Assembly: GCA_013403005.1 (NCBI GenBank)
Contig: JACBOA010000008.1
Span: 1 to 64,000 of the forward strand
Length of the DNA: 64,000 nucleotides
From: Methanobacteriaceae archaeon
Lineage (GTDB): Archaea > Methanobacteriota > Methanobacteria > Methanobacteriales > Methanobacteriaceae
Direction: 5' to 3'
Notes under the pieces: model-generated
What the model saw: only the letters and a program-made list of their open reading frames with translations
The model's database searches: none
Told to the model about the DNA's origin: nothing
Part shown: piece after piece, positions 1-9,886 of the stretch
Position numbering within the stretch: the stretch's first letter is position 1
How the letters are laid out: each line of letters starts with the position of its first letter
Translations under genes and position numbers: made by a program

Positions 1-522
1 TTACATTACATATCTCCTACTTTACAGAATTTATTATAACATTGTATTACTTCACTATGTAAATAATTTGTGTTCAATGGGGCCAGTAGTTTATGGGATC
101 TGGTTAATAGTGTTATATTCAAGCAATAACCATTATAGATTATAATCTTCTATAAATTCATTTATCCTCCTCAAAATAGTTAATTATGTCCCTAGATTAC
201 TGTAAATAGATTATATAAAGATATTAATTGCATAAGATATTAATTGATTTAAGCTAATGATATTTAGAGCTATAAATTCAGAATAAATGGTAGTAAGTAA
301 AAAAGCTGCAACTATATCTTATATGAAAAGGCTATATCAAAGGAAGTATTCTATCAAAAAGCTTAAAAAACGTTTTATCAGATTAATCTAAAAATCAGAT
401 TATTCTAAAACATTAAAAAATTAATTAATTCTTTTTGGTTAAATTAAAACTGTTTATTCTTTTCTTGATTAGCTCTATCATGAGTTAATCTACCACGAGT
501 TAAAAATCCTATTTCAGAGTAA
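1..522. other. A/T-rich intergenic region
   Basis: No convincing gene, tRNA or operator is visible. The stretch is A/T-rich with short imperfect repeats such as two copies of a GAGTTAA-type word near 481-500. It lies downstream of the endonuclease III gene, which reads away toward lower coordinates, so it probably holds that operon's 3' end and the flank of a gene outside the window. Confidence 0.6.
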
Positions 523-1224
523 TTATTCCAAGTTTAAGTAGAAATCGCACAGTTGCTTAAGTGGACATTCTTCATGACGAGGGGATTGAGGTCGGCAGAT
601 TGTCTGTCCAAACTGCACCATTAAATCATTCAGTTCAATCCAGTAATCCTTTGGAATAAGTTTTGTGAGTTCTTTCTCGGTTTCTTCAGGAGTTTTAGTA
701 TCAACCAGGCCCAGTCGATTACTGATACGGTGCACATGAACATCCACGGGAATGGCTGGTATTTGAAATCCATAAACCAGAACACAGTTAGCTGTCTTGC
801 GTCCCACACCTGGAAGTTCAAGCAGTTCTTTCATATTATCTGGGACTTTTCCTTTGAATTCATCCCGGATTTTACGTGATACATCTACAATGCGTTTGGC
901 TTTAACATGATAAAAACCAGCAGGACGAATTAAAGGTTCTAATAGGAGAGGATCCGCATTGGCGATGTCTTCTAGGGTATGATATTTGGAAAAAAGCTGA
1001 CTGGTTGCACGGTCCGTGTTATCATCCCGAGTTCGCTGGGAGAGAATGGTTCTAATAAGCACTCGGTAGGGATCACCATCTTCAAAGACTCTCAAGTCAT
1101 ATAACTGTTGCAAGTGGTCTATAATCAGGTCGATACGTTCTTCCACTTTGACTAGTGATTTTCTCTTATAATGATCCTTAAAAGTTTTTCTTTGGGCTGC
1201 TTTTTCAGGTTTTTTGATAATCAT
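523..1224 (-). CDS. nth: Endonuclease III, DNA glycosylase/AP lyase
   Basis: Base-excision repair enzyme that removes oxidised pyrimidines and cleaves the abasic site. The helix-hairpin-helix LPGVGRKTAN (about 137-146) carries the catalytic Lys143, and VDVHVHR holds the catalytic Asp161, so both active-site residues are present. The 233-residue length is normal. The C-terminal iron-sulfur loop is unusual: cysteines are at 210, 220 and 226, but the second ligand position of the usual C-x6-C-x2-C-x5-C pattern is His217 (codon at 574-576). Its ATG overlaps the TGA of the upstream GTPase gene (ATGA at 1221-1224), so the two are very likely co-transcribed and translationally coupled. The family call is secure; whether the cluster is bound through His is open. 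Confidence 0.95.
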   Translation of the reverse strand: MIIKKPEKAAQRKTFKDHYKRKSLVKVEERIDLIIDHLQQLYDLRVFEDGDPYRVLIRTILSQRTRDDNTDRATSQLFSKYHTLEDIANADPLLLEPLIRPAGFYHVKAKRIVDVSRKIRDEFKGKVPDNMKELLELPGVGRKTANCVLVYGFQIPAIPVDVHVHRISNRLGLVDTKTPEETEKELTKLIPKDYWIELNDLMVQFGQTICRPQSPRHEECPLKQLCDFYLNLE

Positions 1225-1688
1225 CGCCCCAGCTTGACCATTTCCATTAGTAATTCCAGACCATGGTGTATTCCTTCCCCTTCATGGGCTATGGTGGGAA
1301 TTATAGGTGCATCAGAATTTATTTCTAATCTACCGGAGTTCAAATCCTGTTTATTGGCAAAAACCACATAAGGGATCTTATATTGTTCCAGGCGTTCTAA
1401 AATTTCTTGATCAGTGGGTGTGATTCCGTTACTGTTATCAACCACCAGTATGGCACCATCCAAACCTTCAGACAGAATCCTGCGCATGAACTTGAAGCGT
1501 TCCTGACCAGGGGTGCCAAAGAAATGGACCTTTTCCCCTCCGATCATGGTGCTCCCATAATCCAGGGCAGTTGTGGTGCCGTTATATTCTACTTTAGCCC
1601 GGTTATGACATATCTGCTCCAGAGTGGTGGTCTTCCCTGAGTTATGAGCGCCCATTACCACGATTTTTGTTTCCTTGTTATTTTTCAT
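1221..1688 (-). CDS. Small Ras/Arf-like GTP-binding protein
   Basis: A compact 155-residue P-loop GTPase. Visible motifs are the Walker A GAHNSGKTT (13-21), TPGQE (59-63, the G3 switch II region) and NKQD (112-115, guanine specificity). The pattern matches the archaeal Arf/MglA-like single-domain GTPases. No membrane segment or lipidation signal is seen. The start has a good ribosome site (AGGTGG four bases before ATG). It is the first gene of a two-gene operon with endonuclease III, overlapping by four bases. The cellular role is unknown; the repair gene next door does not by itself show a repair function. Confidence 0.85.
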   Translation of the reverse strand: MKNNKETKIVVMGAHNSGKTTTLEQICHNRAKVEYNGTTTALDYGSTMIGGEKVHFFGTPGQERFKFMRRILSEGLDGAILVVDNSNGITPTDQEILERLEQYKIPYVVFANKQDLNSGRLEINSDAPIIPTIAHEGEGIHHGLELLMEMVKLGR

Positions 1689-2446
1689 ATAGCCACCTGC
1701 ACATGTAACTTTAAATTATCCCCTATCAATTATCCCTGCATTCTCCTCGTAGTTCCTCTTAGGTATTTTTTAACCCTTCTTCTATTGTTCCACTTATGAT
1801 TAATTAGATGTCTCTCCAAACCAGTGGCCTGTCCAAACCCACCAGAAAAATATTCAAGTATATGCATAGCTCAAACCTATCAGATTAACTCATAACTATT
1901 TATGCTATTAATCATGGCTTATATATAACTATTTCTTTATTAGGGTATTTTTCATCATCTAATTATGCCTACACTTATCTGTTAAATTCTCTATTAATTC
2001 ATCACTTCATATTCAACCCAAGATACTAATTGAAGTTCTATAAACGGTTCGAATGATATTTTTCCTAATCAGTAAGATTTTCCTAATCATTTAGACTTTC
2101 CCTTCATGTAAAAAACTAAATTTTTTCGTGAACTTCTTAATTTCAGGGGCTGCGCCAAATCCTAATCAATATAATGGACTCAAAACACCAGAAAATTAAA
2201 AATAGGACTAATGATTACATATGAATCGAAAAAATGAAATTTCGATTTAGAAAGACTTTTAAAAAGACCAAAAACTTTATAATTATTCTAAAAACCCTTA
2301 TATTTATTCAATAAAGACCAAAAACAAAATCAAAACAAAATAAATGAATTCGATTTTTTTAAAATAAGAAAGTGTATGGGAAAAGAATAGGGGTTAAAAT
2401 TTAATGGAATCTGAGAAAAATATGAACAATATTAAAGCCTTAAATC
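1689..2446. other. Long A/T-rich intergenic region
   Basis: About 760 bases between the aroA 3' end and the GTPase start, both on the minus strand. I see no open frame with a ribosome site, no tRNA-like T-arm and no strong hairpin. The minus-strand promoter of the GTPase-nth operon should lie near its upper-coordinate side just above 1688. The rest is unexplained low-complexity A/T DNA. Confidence 0.5.
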
Positions 2447-3847
2447 CTATAAAATCTCAATAGGGCATCCCAGACTTTTCATAATCTGAGGAAAGTTAGG
2501 GAAGGAGACTTGATGGACTTCAGAGTTTCTTATGCGCACTCCTCCAGTAACCAGCCCCACCAGGCTAAGGGCCATTACTAGGCGGTGGTCGCCATGGCTA
2601 TCTACCACACCTCCCCTGGCACCTCCCTGGATAGTGAGGCCATCTTTTTCTTCTATGAGTTTAACTCCAAGTTTGGCTAGTTCCAGTGCCATGGTGTGCA
2701 CTCGGTCAGTTTCCTTGAAACGCGCATGTTCCACTCCGGTTATGTGAGAGGTTCCTTGAGCCACAGCAGCCAGGGATGCAACTGTGGGCAGAAGATCGGG
2801 TGTGTTTTCCAAGTTCACGTCAATGGCCTTAAGAGATCCAGTGTATAGTTCACCATCCTGAGATTTTCTCCCCCCATGATCTTCACTCCCACCCTTATCT
2901 TCAATTCCTGGATAATCAGCAATTTTCGAGTTGTTCCCTGATTTAAAATCATTCCCAGGACCATGAACTACAACTTGGTCCTTCATAACCTTAATTTTAG
3001 CACCCATTTTTTCTACAATGTCCAGTATTACCTTATCTCCCTGTTTCGAATCAGAAAATAAGTTCTTCACCGTAACTTCTCCGTCGAGGATAGCGGCTGC
3101 TCCGATAAGGTAGGATGCAGAGGAATAATCTCCTTCGACGGTGTAGTTCTGGGCATGATAAATTTGCCTTTCCACGTGGAAATGATTCATTTGTGTTTGC
3201 TGTACTTGAACCCCGAACTTTTCCATTATATCCAGTGTCATCTTCACATAGGGCTGGCTTTTAAATTCACCCACCACCTCTAAATCCACTGGACTCTGGG
3301 CATAGGGAGCAGAGAGTAAAATGGATGAAATGTACTGAGAACTAACATCACCTTTAATCTGGCTTTCTCCACCAGGAAACCCACTTTCAATGATGATAGG
3401 TGGTAAACCATTGTTCCTGGTAGAATGAGCATTAACTCTTAATTTTCTAAGGGCATCCAGCAAATCCTGCATGGGCCGGCTTCGCAGAGAACCATCACCA
3501 GTTAATACTGTGTAACCAGGTGTCAGACTGGCCATGGTAGTCAAGAAGCGCAGTGTGGTTCCACTGTTTTTAAGATCCAGAACATCATCTGGTGTTTTCA
3601 GATTCCCTGCAGTACCTTTTACTATGCAAACCTCGTCAAAAATCTCTATTTCTGCTCCCAGAGACTGACAGGCTTCAAGTGTGGCTATGGTGTCGGCAGA
3701 GTAGAGAGGATCGTAGAGTTCAGATTTTCCCTCAGCCAGGCACGCTAGTAAAAGCGCCCTGTGGGTGTAACTTTTAGAAGGTGGTGCCTTAACCACTCCT
3801 TTGATCTTTCCTGCCTGTTCAACTTTAAGCTCCACCAAAATCACCAT
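2447..3847 (-). CDS. aroA: 3-phosphoshikimate 1-carboxyvinyltransferase (EPSP synthase)
   Basis: Shikimate pathway step joining shikimate 3-phosphate and phosphoenolpyruvate on the way to chorismate and aromatic amino acids. Signatures are PPSKSYTHR near the N-terminus, NSGTTLRF, the RSRPM segment, SSQYISS and the C-terminal KETDR. At 466 residues it is longer than the usual ~430. The excess is a hydrophilic, Gly/Asp/Lys-rich insertion at about residues 303-340 between two core strands. The first ATG (3847) has poor spacing. A GGTGAT sequence just upstream of in-frame TTG (3838) or GTG (3835) suggests the protein begins there, at about LVELKV or VELKV. It stands alone on the minus strand. Confidence 0.95.
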   Translation of the reverse strand: MVILVELKVEQAGKIKGVVKAPPSKSYTHRALLLACLAEGKSELYDPLYSADTIATLEACQSLGAEIEIFDEVCIVKGTAGNLKTPDDVLDLKNSGTTLRFLTTMASLTPGYTVLTGDGSLRSRPMQDLLDALRKLRVNAHSTRNNGLPPIIIESGFPGGESQIKGDVSSQYISSILLSAPYAQSPVDLEVVGEFKSQPYVKMTLDIMEKFGVQVQQTQMNHFHVERQIYHAQNYTVEGDYSSASYLIGAAAILDGEVTVKNLFSDSKQGDKVILDIVEKMGAKIKVMKDQVVVHGPGNDFKSGNNSKIADYPGIEDKGGSEDHGGRKSQDGELYTGSLKAIDVNLENTPDLLPTVASLAAVAQGTSHITGVEHARFKETDRVHTMALELAKLGVKLIEEKDGLTIQGGARGGVVDSHGDHRLVMALSLVGLVTGGVRIRNSEVHQVSFPNFPQIMKSLGCPIEIL

Positions 3848-4109
3848 TTCCTTAGCATTAATCCCTTAGCATTAATATAACTGAACTATATTCTGAACTA
3901 TTAATAGTGGTATTCATAAATTTTAATTCCCAGTATTTGAAGTTTTTTTCCTAAATTACACTTCCACAGAACGCAATTAGATTTTTTATTAAAGTCCTTT
4001 TATTAAAGTTTCAAATTTTTCATCTAGCAAATGGATGATATATTCAACTTACAATTTAGCTCACTAGTTTTTAGAAAATGCCAATTAGAGCTCTATTTTA
4101 AAATGAAAG

Positions 4110-6839
4110 TTAAATAACAACTTCCACCACCAGATCCAGTTCCTCCATGAGGATTAATTCAACTTTTTCTCCCATTTTTCCCACTAACTCTTTACTGTAG
4201 GAAACATGGTCTAGGGTAACCTTTGATCCTTCTATGTCAATGAAACCATTTTTTTCAAGTGTTTCTGCTATCATTTGAGGATCATTTGACTGCAGATACT
4301 TTACAATTACTGGTGCTTGACCCTTGAACTCTGGTCCGATTTTATCCATCCTGGGAGTGATTTCCACCACTTTTTCACGAACATGGGGTTTCCCTTCCTG
4401 AATACTAAGGTCTTGTATACGCATGGTGCCTTTAACATCTTCCTTGAGGATTTCTAGCTGTTCGTACGTATCTTTAGAACCAGCATATATGGTGGCTGAT
4501 TTTAGTGGAGTGTTTAATGGCATTTTACTACTGGCTTTGAAGCGTCTGAGTTGGCTGATTACTTCTACTCCCACTCTACCAGCATCATCAGCAGATTCAT
4601 CCACCAGGCTGGGGTTAACTTCAGGCCAGCTTTGGGTGTGAATACTATTGAATGTTCCTTCCCCATCCCTGGGATCAATTCCAGTTTCATTTCCAGTTCC
4701 ACTTTCAGCACTTTCTGATCCTTCCAGGTAGTAATGAATTTCCTCAGTAAAGTAGGGAGTGAATGGTGCCATGAGCCTTAAGCATGTGGAGATAACCGTG
4801 TTTAAGGTGTAAAGTGCGGCCTGTTTTGATTCTCCTTCATCATCGGTGTAAAGTCTGTATTTGACTGCTTCAATGTAATCATCACAGAAATCATGCCATA
4901 TATAAGCTTGGATGCTGTTACGGGCCTTTGCAAAGTTATATTCCTCCATGGACTGGGTAACCTGTCCTACCAACTGGTTCAATCCCGATAATATCCATTT
5001 GTCCAGTGGCTTTAAGGCGGGTATTAATTTAGCTTCATCTATGTTTTTATCATAGTTTTTAAGGTGCAAGTTAACGAAGCGGAATGCATTCCAGAATTTC
5101 CTGAGGAATTTGTATCCGTGCTGCACATCCTTCCAGGCAAAGGGTACATCAGATCCAGGCACACTGTTGGATGCCCATAAACGTAGGGCATCAGCACCGT
5201 ATTTTTCCACCACCTCTTCTGGTTTGATAACATTTCCCCGGGATTTACTCATCTTATGACCATCTTCCCCGAATACCATACCATTTACCACCACACTGTC
5301 AAATGGTGCTTCTCCAGTAATGGCCAGACTTCGGAGTATGGTGTAAAAGGCCCAGGTACGTATTATATCGTGTCCCTGCTGTCGGATGCTTGAAGGGAAT
5401 AGTTCCTTGTATTGGGGGGATGGCCAGCCAGCTATAACCAGTGGGGTGATGGAACTGTCCATCCAAGTGTCTAAAACATCTTCTTCAGCCGTAAAATCTT
5501 CACATCCGCAACTGCAGGGTTTATTGGGTTTACTTTGGGTGGGATCAATGGGAAGTTCATCCTCGGAAGGTAAAATTACCTCTCCGCACTCGTTACAGTA
5601 CCATACTGGTATGGGGGTGGCAAAAATTCGCTGTCTGCTAATGCACCAGTCCCAGTCCATGCTGCCTGTCCAGTTTAAAAGACGTGTTTTCATGTGTTCA
5701 GGCATCCATTCCATGCTTTGAGCTGCTTCAACTATCTGACTGTTCAGTTCTTTAACTGCCACGAACCACTGTTTTTTAACCAGAATCTCGATGGGTGTTT
5801 TGCACCTCCAGCACTGCCCCACATTCTGATCCACTTTTTCTTTTTTGATGAGGAATCCTTCCGTTTCAAGGTCCTTCACAATGGCTTCTTTACATTCCTT
5901 GAGAGTGAGTCCACTGTACTTTCCGCAGACATCCTGCATTATTCCCTGTTCATTAATGGCTTCAATAATCTCCAGGTCGTAACGGTTAACCCAAGTTACA
6001 TCAGTCTTATCCCCGAAGGTACAGATCATAACTGCACCGGTACCAAACTCTGGATCAACTTCTTCATCAGTGATGATTTCCACTTCCCGGTTGAACAATG
6101 GAAGCTGAACTTTTTTCCCAGTAAGGTGCTGGTAGCGTTCATCTTCAGGGTGGACCACTACTGCTACACATGCTGCAAGTAATTCTGGCCGGGTGGTGGC
6201 AATACGTACACCAGATTCACCGGAAGCATCAGGAAATAGGAGGTAGTTCAGGTATGTTTCATTTTCCTGGTACTCAACTTCTGCAAAAGCGATGGCAGTT
6301 TCACAGCGGGGACACCAGTTCACCGGGTGCACTGCCCGGTAGATAAGGCCCTCATGGTACATCTTCAGGAAACTCTTCTGGGTTTTCTCCTTGTACTCAG
6401 GGGTCATGGTCACATATTCCTGTGTCCAGTCCTGGGAATAACCCATGCGTTGCATCTGAGTCTTCATACCTTTAATATTCTCACCAGTTAATTCAATGCA
6501 CATCTGCCGGAATTCTTCCCTGGGAACATCATTTTTTTTAATACCATGGATTTCTTCCACCTTGACCTCGGTGGGTAGGCCATGACAATCCCATCCCTGG
6601 GGGAAAAGAACTGAATATCCCTGCATACGTTTCCATCTGGCTAATAGATCCATGTATAACCAGTTTAGTACGTGGCCTATGTGAATTGAACCGGTAGGGT
6701 ATGGTGGTGGTGTGTCTATAATGTAACGGGGTCGTTTATCATCTTTGTTAAACCGGTAAAGGTCGTTCTTTTGCCAGGTTTCCAGCCATTCAGTCTCTTT
6801 TTGGTGATGGTAATCCTTGGGAACCTCAATTTCTTTCAT
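4110..6839 (-). CDS. valS: Valyl-tRNA synthetase
   Basis: Class I aminoacyl-tRNA synthetase charging tRNA-Val. The HIGH motif is literal (SIHIGHVLNW, about residues 53-56) and the second signature is KMSKSRGN near residue 529. A CP1 editing domain lies between them, with several zinc-type Cys pairs (WCPRC, CWRC, YCNEC, CSCGC). The open frame extends 17 codons further to an ATG at 6890, but AGAGGAG lies ten bases before the ATG at 6839 (MKEIEVPKDY), so that start was chosen, giving 909 residues. A minus-strand TATA-like element is around 6933-6950, about 100 bases upstream. Single gene, typical archaeal size. Confidence 0.96.
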   Translation of the reverse strand: MKEIEVPKDYHHQKETEWLETWQKNDLYRFNKDDKRPRYIIDTPPPYPTGSIHIGHVLNWLYMDLLARWKRMQGYSVLFPQGWDCHGLPTEVKVEEIHGIKKNDVPREEFRQMCIELTGENIKGMKTQMQRMGYSQDWTQEYVTMTPEYKEKTQKSFLKMYHEGLIYRAVHPVNWCPRCETAIAFAEVEYQENETYLNYLLFPDASGESGVRIATTRPELLAACVAVVVHPEDERYQHLTGKKVQLPLFNREVEIITDEEVDPEFGTGAVMICTFGDKTDVTWVNRYDLEIIEAINEQGIMQDVCGKYSGLTLKECKEAIVKDLETEGFLIKKEKVDQNVGQCWRCKTPIEILVKKQWFVAVKELNSQIVEAAQSMEWMPEHMKTRLLNWTGSMDWDWCISRQRIFATPIPVWYCNECGEVILPSEDELPIDPTQSKPNKPCSCGCEDFTAEEDVLDTWMDSSITPLVIAGWPSPQYKELFPSSIRQQGHDIIRTWAFYTILRSLAITGEAPFDSVVVNGMVFGEDGHKMSKSRGNVIKPEEVVEKYGADALRLWASNSVPGSDVPFAWKDVQHGYKFLRKFWNAFRFVNLHLKNYDKNIDEAKLIPALKPLDKWILSGLNQLVGQVTQSMEEYNFAKARNSIQAYIWHDFCDDYIEAVKYRLYTDDEGESKQAALYTLNTVISTCLRLMAPFTPYFTEEIHYYLEGSESAESGTGNETGIDPRDGEGTFNSIHTQSWPEVNPSLVDESADDAGRVGVEVISQLRRFKASSKMPLNTPLKSATIYAGSKDTYEQLEILKEDVKGTMRIQDLSIQEGKPHVREKVVEITPRMDKIGPEFKGQAPVIVKYLQSNDPQMIAETLEKNGFIDIEGSKVTLDHVSYSKELVGKMGEKVELILMEELDLVVEVVI

Positions 6840-7121
6840 ATCTAGTACTCCTCTAAAATGGAAATCTTTATAAAATCTAAAATCAGCCATTGATAGCTAA
6901 ATTAGTATTAATTAAACTAGATTGATACAAATTAAAATATATATGCTTTCAAGTTAAGTATTTTGTAAGTTTATTAGGCAATGTATTATATTTTAAACTG
7001 AGAAATAGTTTAAGGTATAGTCAAATTATGGTATAAAGTTACGTTAAAAAAACTAGGAAAAATAACTTTGTCCCAAACAAGTTATAGCCACCATTATTAT
7101 GTTAGGCAACGGTGATAACAA

Positions 7122-7478
7122 ATGGAAATGCTGTGGTTTTACATTGCTGTAATCTTGGCCATAAGTGATGAAGTACATGGTCAAATATTCTGGAAGCTGT
7201 TTTTCGACTTCTACGTACTACTGGCTGGATTAATCAAAAAGATTGTAGGATCCACTATTACCATGTGGATAGTTCATGAACTCTTGGAAGCCATATTCCA
7301 CTTCATATTACTTTCAATTCTATTCCTCTCTCTGGAAATTGGAATCCTAGCTGCTGCAATCCATTTAGTAATCGATCTGTACCATGAAGCGGTTGGGCTG
7401 GAGATGAACTGGTTACAGCACCGTGCACTACACTTCACAGTTGAATCACTGTTTTTCATTATGATACTGGGTGTTTGA
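7122..7478 (+). CDS. Small conserved-type membrane protein, function unknown
   Basis: 118 residues, almost entirely hydrophobic, with about three membrane segments (roughly 5-40 broken by a charged turn, 58-80 and 82-118). Polar residues are grouped: Asp/Glu/His near 17-20, HELLEAIFH (50-58), HLVIDLYHE (82-90) and QHRALHF. Repeated membrane-embedded His and Glu could bind a metal, but that is only inference. A good ribosome site, GGTGAT, lies six bases before the ATG. It sits alone between valS (opposite strand) and pheT. I do not recognise the family. Confidence 0.7.
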   Translation: MEMLWFYIAVILAISDEVHGQIFWKLFFDFYVLLAGLIKKIVGSTITMWIVHELLEAIFHFILLSILFLSLEIGILAAAIHLVIDLYHEAVGLEMNWLQHRALHFTVESLFFIMILGV

Positions 7479-7628
7479 ATCAATAACATTCAATTTTGTG
7501 TTATTAAAAACAGTAATGGTGATGATCCTTAGATAGGGGTTTTAAGTTAAGTTCCATTTAGGTTCTTACAACTTGAGTTATAAAAGTTAATATAATCCTT
7601 CTAAAAGACAATTAAATGAGGAAAGTTT

Positions 7629-9296
7629 ATGCCTGTAATAAAATTCACCTATAAAGACTTGGAAGATTTATTAAAACAACCAATTGACAAGGATGAACTC
7701 ATAGACCTACTTCCTATGATCAGTAGTGATATTGAGGATTATGATGATGAACAAGTGAAGGTAGAATTCTTCCCTAACCGTCCAGATTTCCTCAGTGTGG
7801 AGGGAGTGGCTCGAACCATCAAAGGTTTTCTGGGAATAGAAGTAGGTATCCCACAATATCATCTGGAACCATCCCACACTAGCATCACTATTGACCCTGA
7901 ACTAAAAGATATCCGGCCTTACACTGCCTGTTGTCTGGTTTTAGATGTTCAACTTACTGAAGATAAATTAGTACAGGTCATGGACTTCCAGGAAGACTTA
8001 CACTGGGTTATGGGCAGGGACAGGAAAAAAGTAGCCATAGGTATCCATAACCTGGATGTATTGAAAGGACCTTTCCGTTATCTGGCTGCCGATCCAGATG
8101 AAACATCCTTCAAACCCCTGGAAATGGATGAAGAGATGACCCTCAGAGAGATACTCACAGAACACAAGAAAGGAAAAGCATACGCACATTTGTTAGACCA
8201 ATATAACAAATATCCTTTGATCATGGATTCAGAGGATCAAATTCTTTCAATGCCACCAATAATCAATGGAGAACTCACAAAACTCACTGCAGACACTAAA
8301 AATCTATTTATCGACGTTACTGGAACAGAAAAACAGGCTGTGGAGCGCACATTAAACATTATAGCCACTAGCTTCGCAGAAGCAGGAGCCCAAATCCAGA
8401 CCATGGAAAACATCTACCCAGATGAAACATTCACCAGACCAGACCTAACACCAAAAGAAAAAGTTCTTAGGGTTAAAAATACAGAAAAAATCACAGGACT
8501 CTCTTTAACTCCTCAAAATGTGGTTGAAGCCCTGGAAAAGGTGCGTCTCAGTGCTGAGATCATTGATGAGGATAGGATTAAGGTTAAAATTCCACCTTAC
8601 CGGGTGGACATACTCCATGAGGTTGACCTCATCGAAAATGTGGCTATTGGTTATTGCTTCAGGAAAATAGAACCAGAACTCCCACGTGTGGCTACTGTGG
8701 GCCGGGAAGACCCTTATCAGGATTTCGATCAGAACGTGCGGGAGATCATGAATGGTTTATCATTTTCTGAGGTCATGAGTTTAATGCTCACCAATGAAGA
8801 GAGTCATTACCATAAAATGAAACTCAGAGAAACAGAAAGGGTAGAAGTGGCCCAGCCCATCAGCCAGGACCGAACCATGATAAGGCAGAGTCTTCTTAAT
8901 GGCTTACTAGAATTTTTAGAAGATAACAAACACGAAGAACTCCCTCAGAAGATTTTTGAAGTTGGAGAGACAGTCTTTCTGGATAGTGAGAAAGAAACCA
9001 TGACAGTGGGGGTTAAAAAGATGGCAGCCATGGTCACCCACTCCCAAGCAAACTTCACCGAGATAAAATCCATCAGTGACTCATTTATAAGAAATCTTGG
9101 CCTGGAAATGCAACTAGAAGATTTGGATCATCCTAGTTTCATCAAAGGAAGATGTGCCCAGTTGAAAGGTTTAAAAAAAGGAACATCTAGAGTAATGGTA
9201 GAAGGATACTTTGGAGAGATGAATCCCGAAGTAATAACTAATTTCCAGCTTGAATACCCAGTTATAGCTCTAGAAGTTGAGTTTAAACATTTTTAA
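7629..9296 (+). CDS. pheT: Phenylalanyl-tRNA synthetase beta subunit
   Basis: Beta subunit of the heterotetrameric class II enzyme charging tRNA-Phe; it carries the structural and editing domains and binds the catalytic alpha subunit, which is not in this window. At 555 residues it has the short archaeal/eukaryotic form without the bacterial N-terminal tRNA-binding domain. Visible are the FFPNRPDFLSVEG segment of the B3 editing region (about 47-59), the B5 region ending in PPYRVDILHEVDLIE, and a C-terminal catalytic-like domain. GAGGAAAG lies before the ATG, and a TATA-like TTATAAAAG is at 7578-7586, about 43 bases upstream of the start. Single-gene transcript as far as can be seen. Confidence 0.95.
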   Translation: MPVIKFTYKDLEDLLKQPIDKDELIDLLPMISSDIEDYDDEQVKVEFFPNRPDFLSVEGVARTIKGFLGIEVGIPQYHLEPSHTSITIDPELKDIRPYTACCLVLDVQLTEDKLVQVMDFQEDLHWVMGRDRKKVAIGIHNLDVLKGPFRYLAADPDETSFKPLEMDEEMTLREILTEHKKGKAYAHLLDQYNKYPLIMDSEDQILSMPPIINGELTKLTADTKNLFIDVTGTEKQAVERTLNIIATSFAEAGAQIQTMENIYPDETFTRPDLTPKEKVLRVKNTEKITGLSLTPQNVVEALEKVRLSAEIIDEDRIKVKIPPYRVDILHEVDLIENVAIGYCFRKIEPELPRVATVGREDPYQDFDQNVREIMNGLSFSEVMSLMLTNEESHYHKMKLRETERVEVAQPISQDRTMIRQSLLNGLLEFLEDNKHEELPQKIFEVGETVFLDSEKETMTVGVKKMAAMVTHSQANFTEIKSISDSFIRNLGLEMQLEDLDHPSFIKGRCAQLKGLKKGTSRVMVEGYFGEMNPEVITNFQLEYPVIALEVEFKHF

Positions 9297-9475
9297 AAAA
9301 AATTTCAAAAACTATTTAAGAGGGCTTTAATAACTATATGATCTGAGGGTTATAATGATTTGAAAGCACTCAAAATGAATTAAAAAAGGTTTAAAAATAT
9401 TTAAAGAGCATTTAACAATAATTAAAAAATTTTAAAAGGAATAAATTAAAAAGGAATAAATTAATTATTTTATGT

Positions 9476-9886
9476 TTATTCTCCCATTATGGTTACTGTT
9501 AACTTCCGATGCCTTGGTCCGTCCAGTTCAACAAAGAATATGCTCTGCCAGGTGCCCAGCATCAACCTACCATTCTCAATAGGTATTGTTTCGCTACCTC
9601 CAATTAAGAATCCACGGATATGACTATCTGCATTGTTATCAATACGGTCATGCTGGTAGCCTGCATTCTGGGGAACAAGTTTCTGTAATGCTAATTTAAA
9701 ATCAGAGATTAAACCAGATTCATTCTCGTTTATAGCCACTCCAGATGTTGAGTGACGACTGTATACATTTAACAGTCCCTCTTTAATACCACTACGTGTT
9801 AAAACGCCCTCCACTTCACGGGTTATATCCTGTATTTCCACCCTTTCTGAAGTTCTAATTTCAATTATTTCGCGGATAGTTTTCAA
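9476..9886 (-). CDS. YjbQ-family protein (UPF0047, secondary thiamine-phosphate synthase-type)
   Basis: 136-residue single-domain protein. Hallmarks of the YjbQ family are HSTSGVAINENESGL (about 45-59), the H-D-R-DNNADSHIRG segment and the C-terminal LGTWQSIFFVELDGPRHR. Family members form trimers with a His-lined metal site; weak thiamine-phosphate synthase activity has been reported for a bacterial member, but the physiological role is unsettled. The start is TTG preceded by GGGGGTGA, a strong ribosome site eight bases away. It stands alone, between pheT (converging) and pyrI. Confidence 0.9.
   Translation of the reverse strand: MKTIREIIEIRTSERVEIQDITREVEGVLTRSGIKEGLLNVYSRHSTSGVAINENESGLISDFKLALQKLVPQNAGYQHDRIDNNADSHIRGFLIGGSETIPIENGRLMLGTWQSIFFVELDGPRHRKLTVTIMGE

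Noticed and set aside
2046..2060. GGTTCGAATG resembling a tRNA T-arm
   Set aside because: No acceptor stem, D-arm or anticodon arm can be paired around it.
5694..6182. 162-codon plus-strand open frame
   Set aside because: It lies antisense inside valS, whose motifs are unmistakable on the other strand; no ribosome site.
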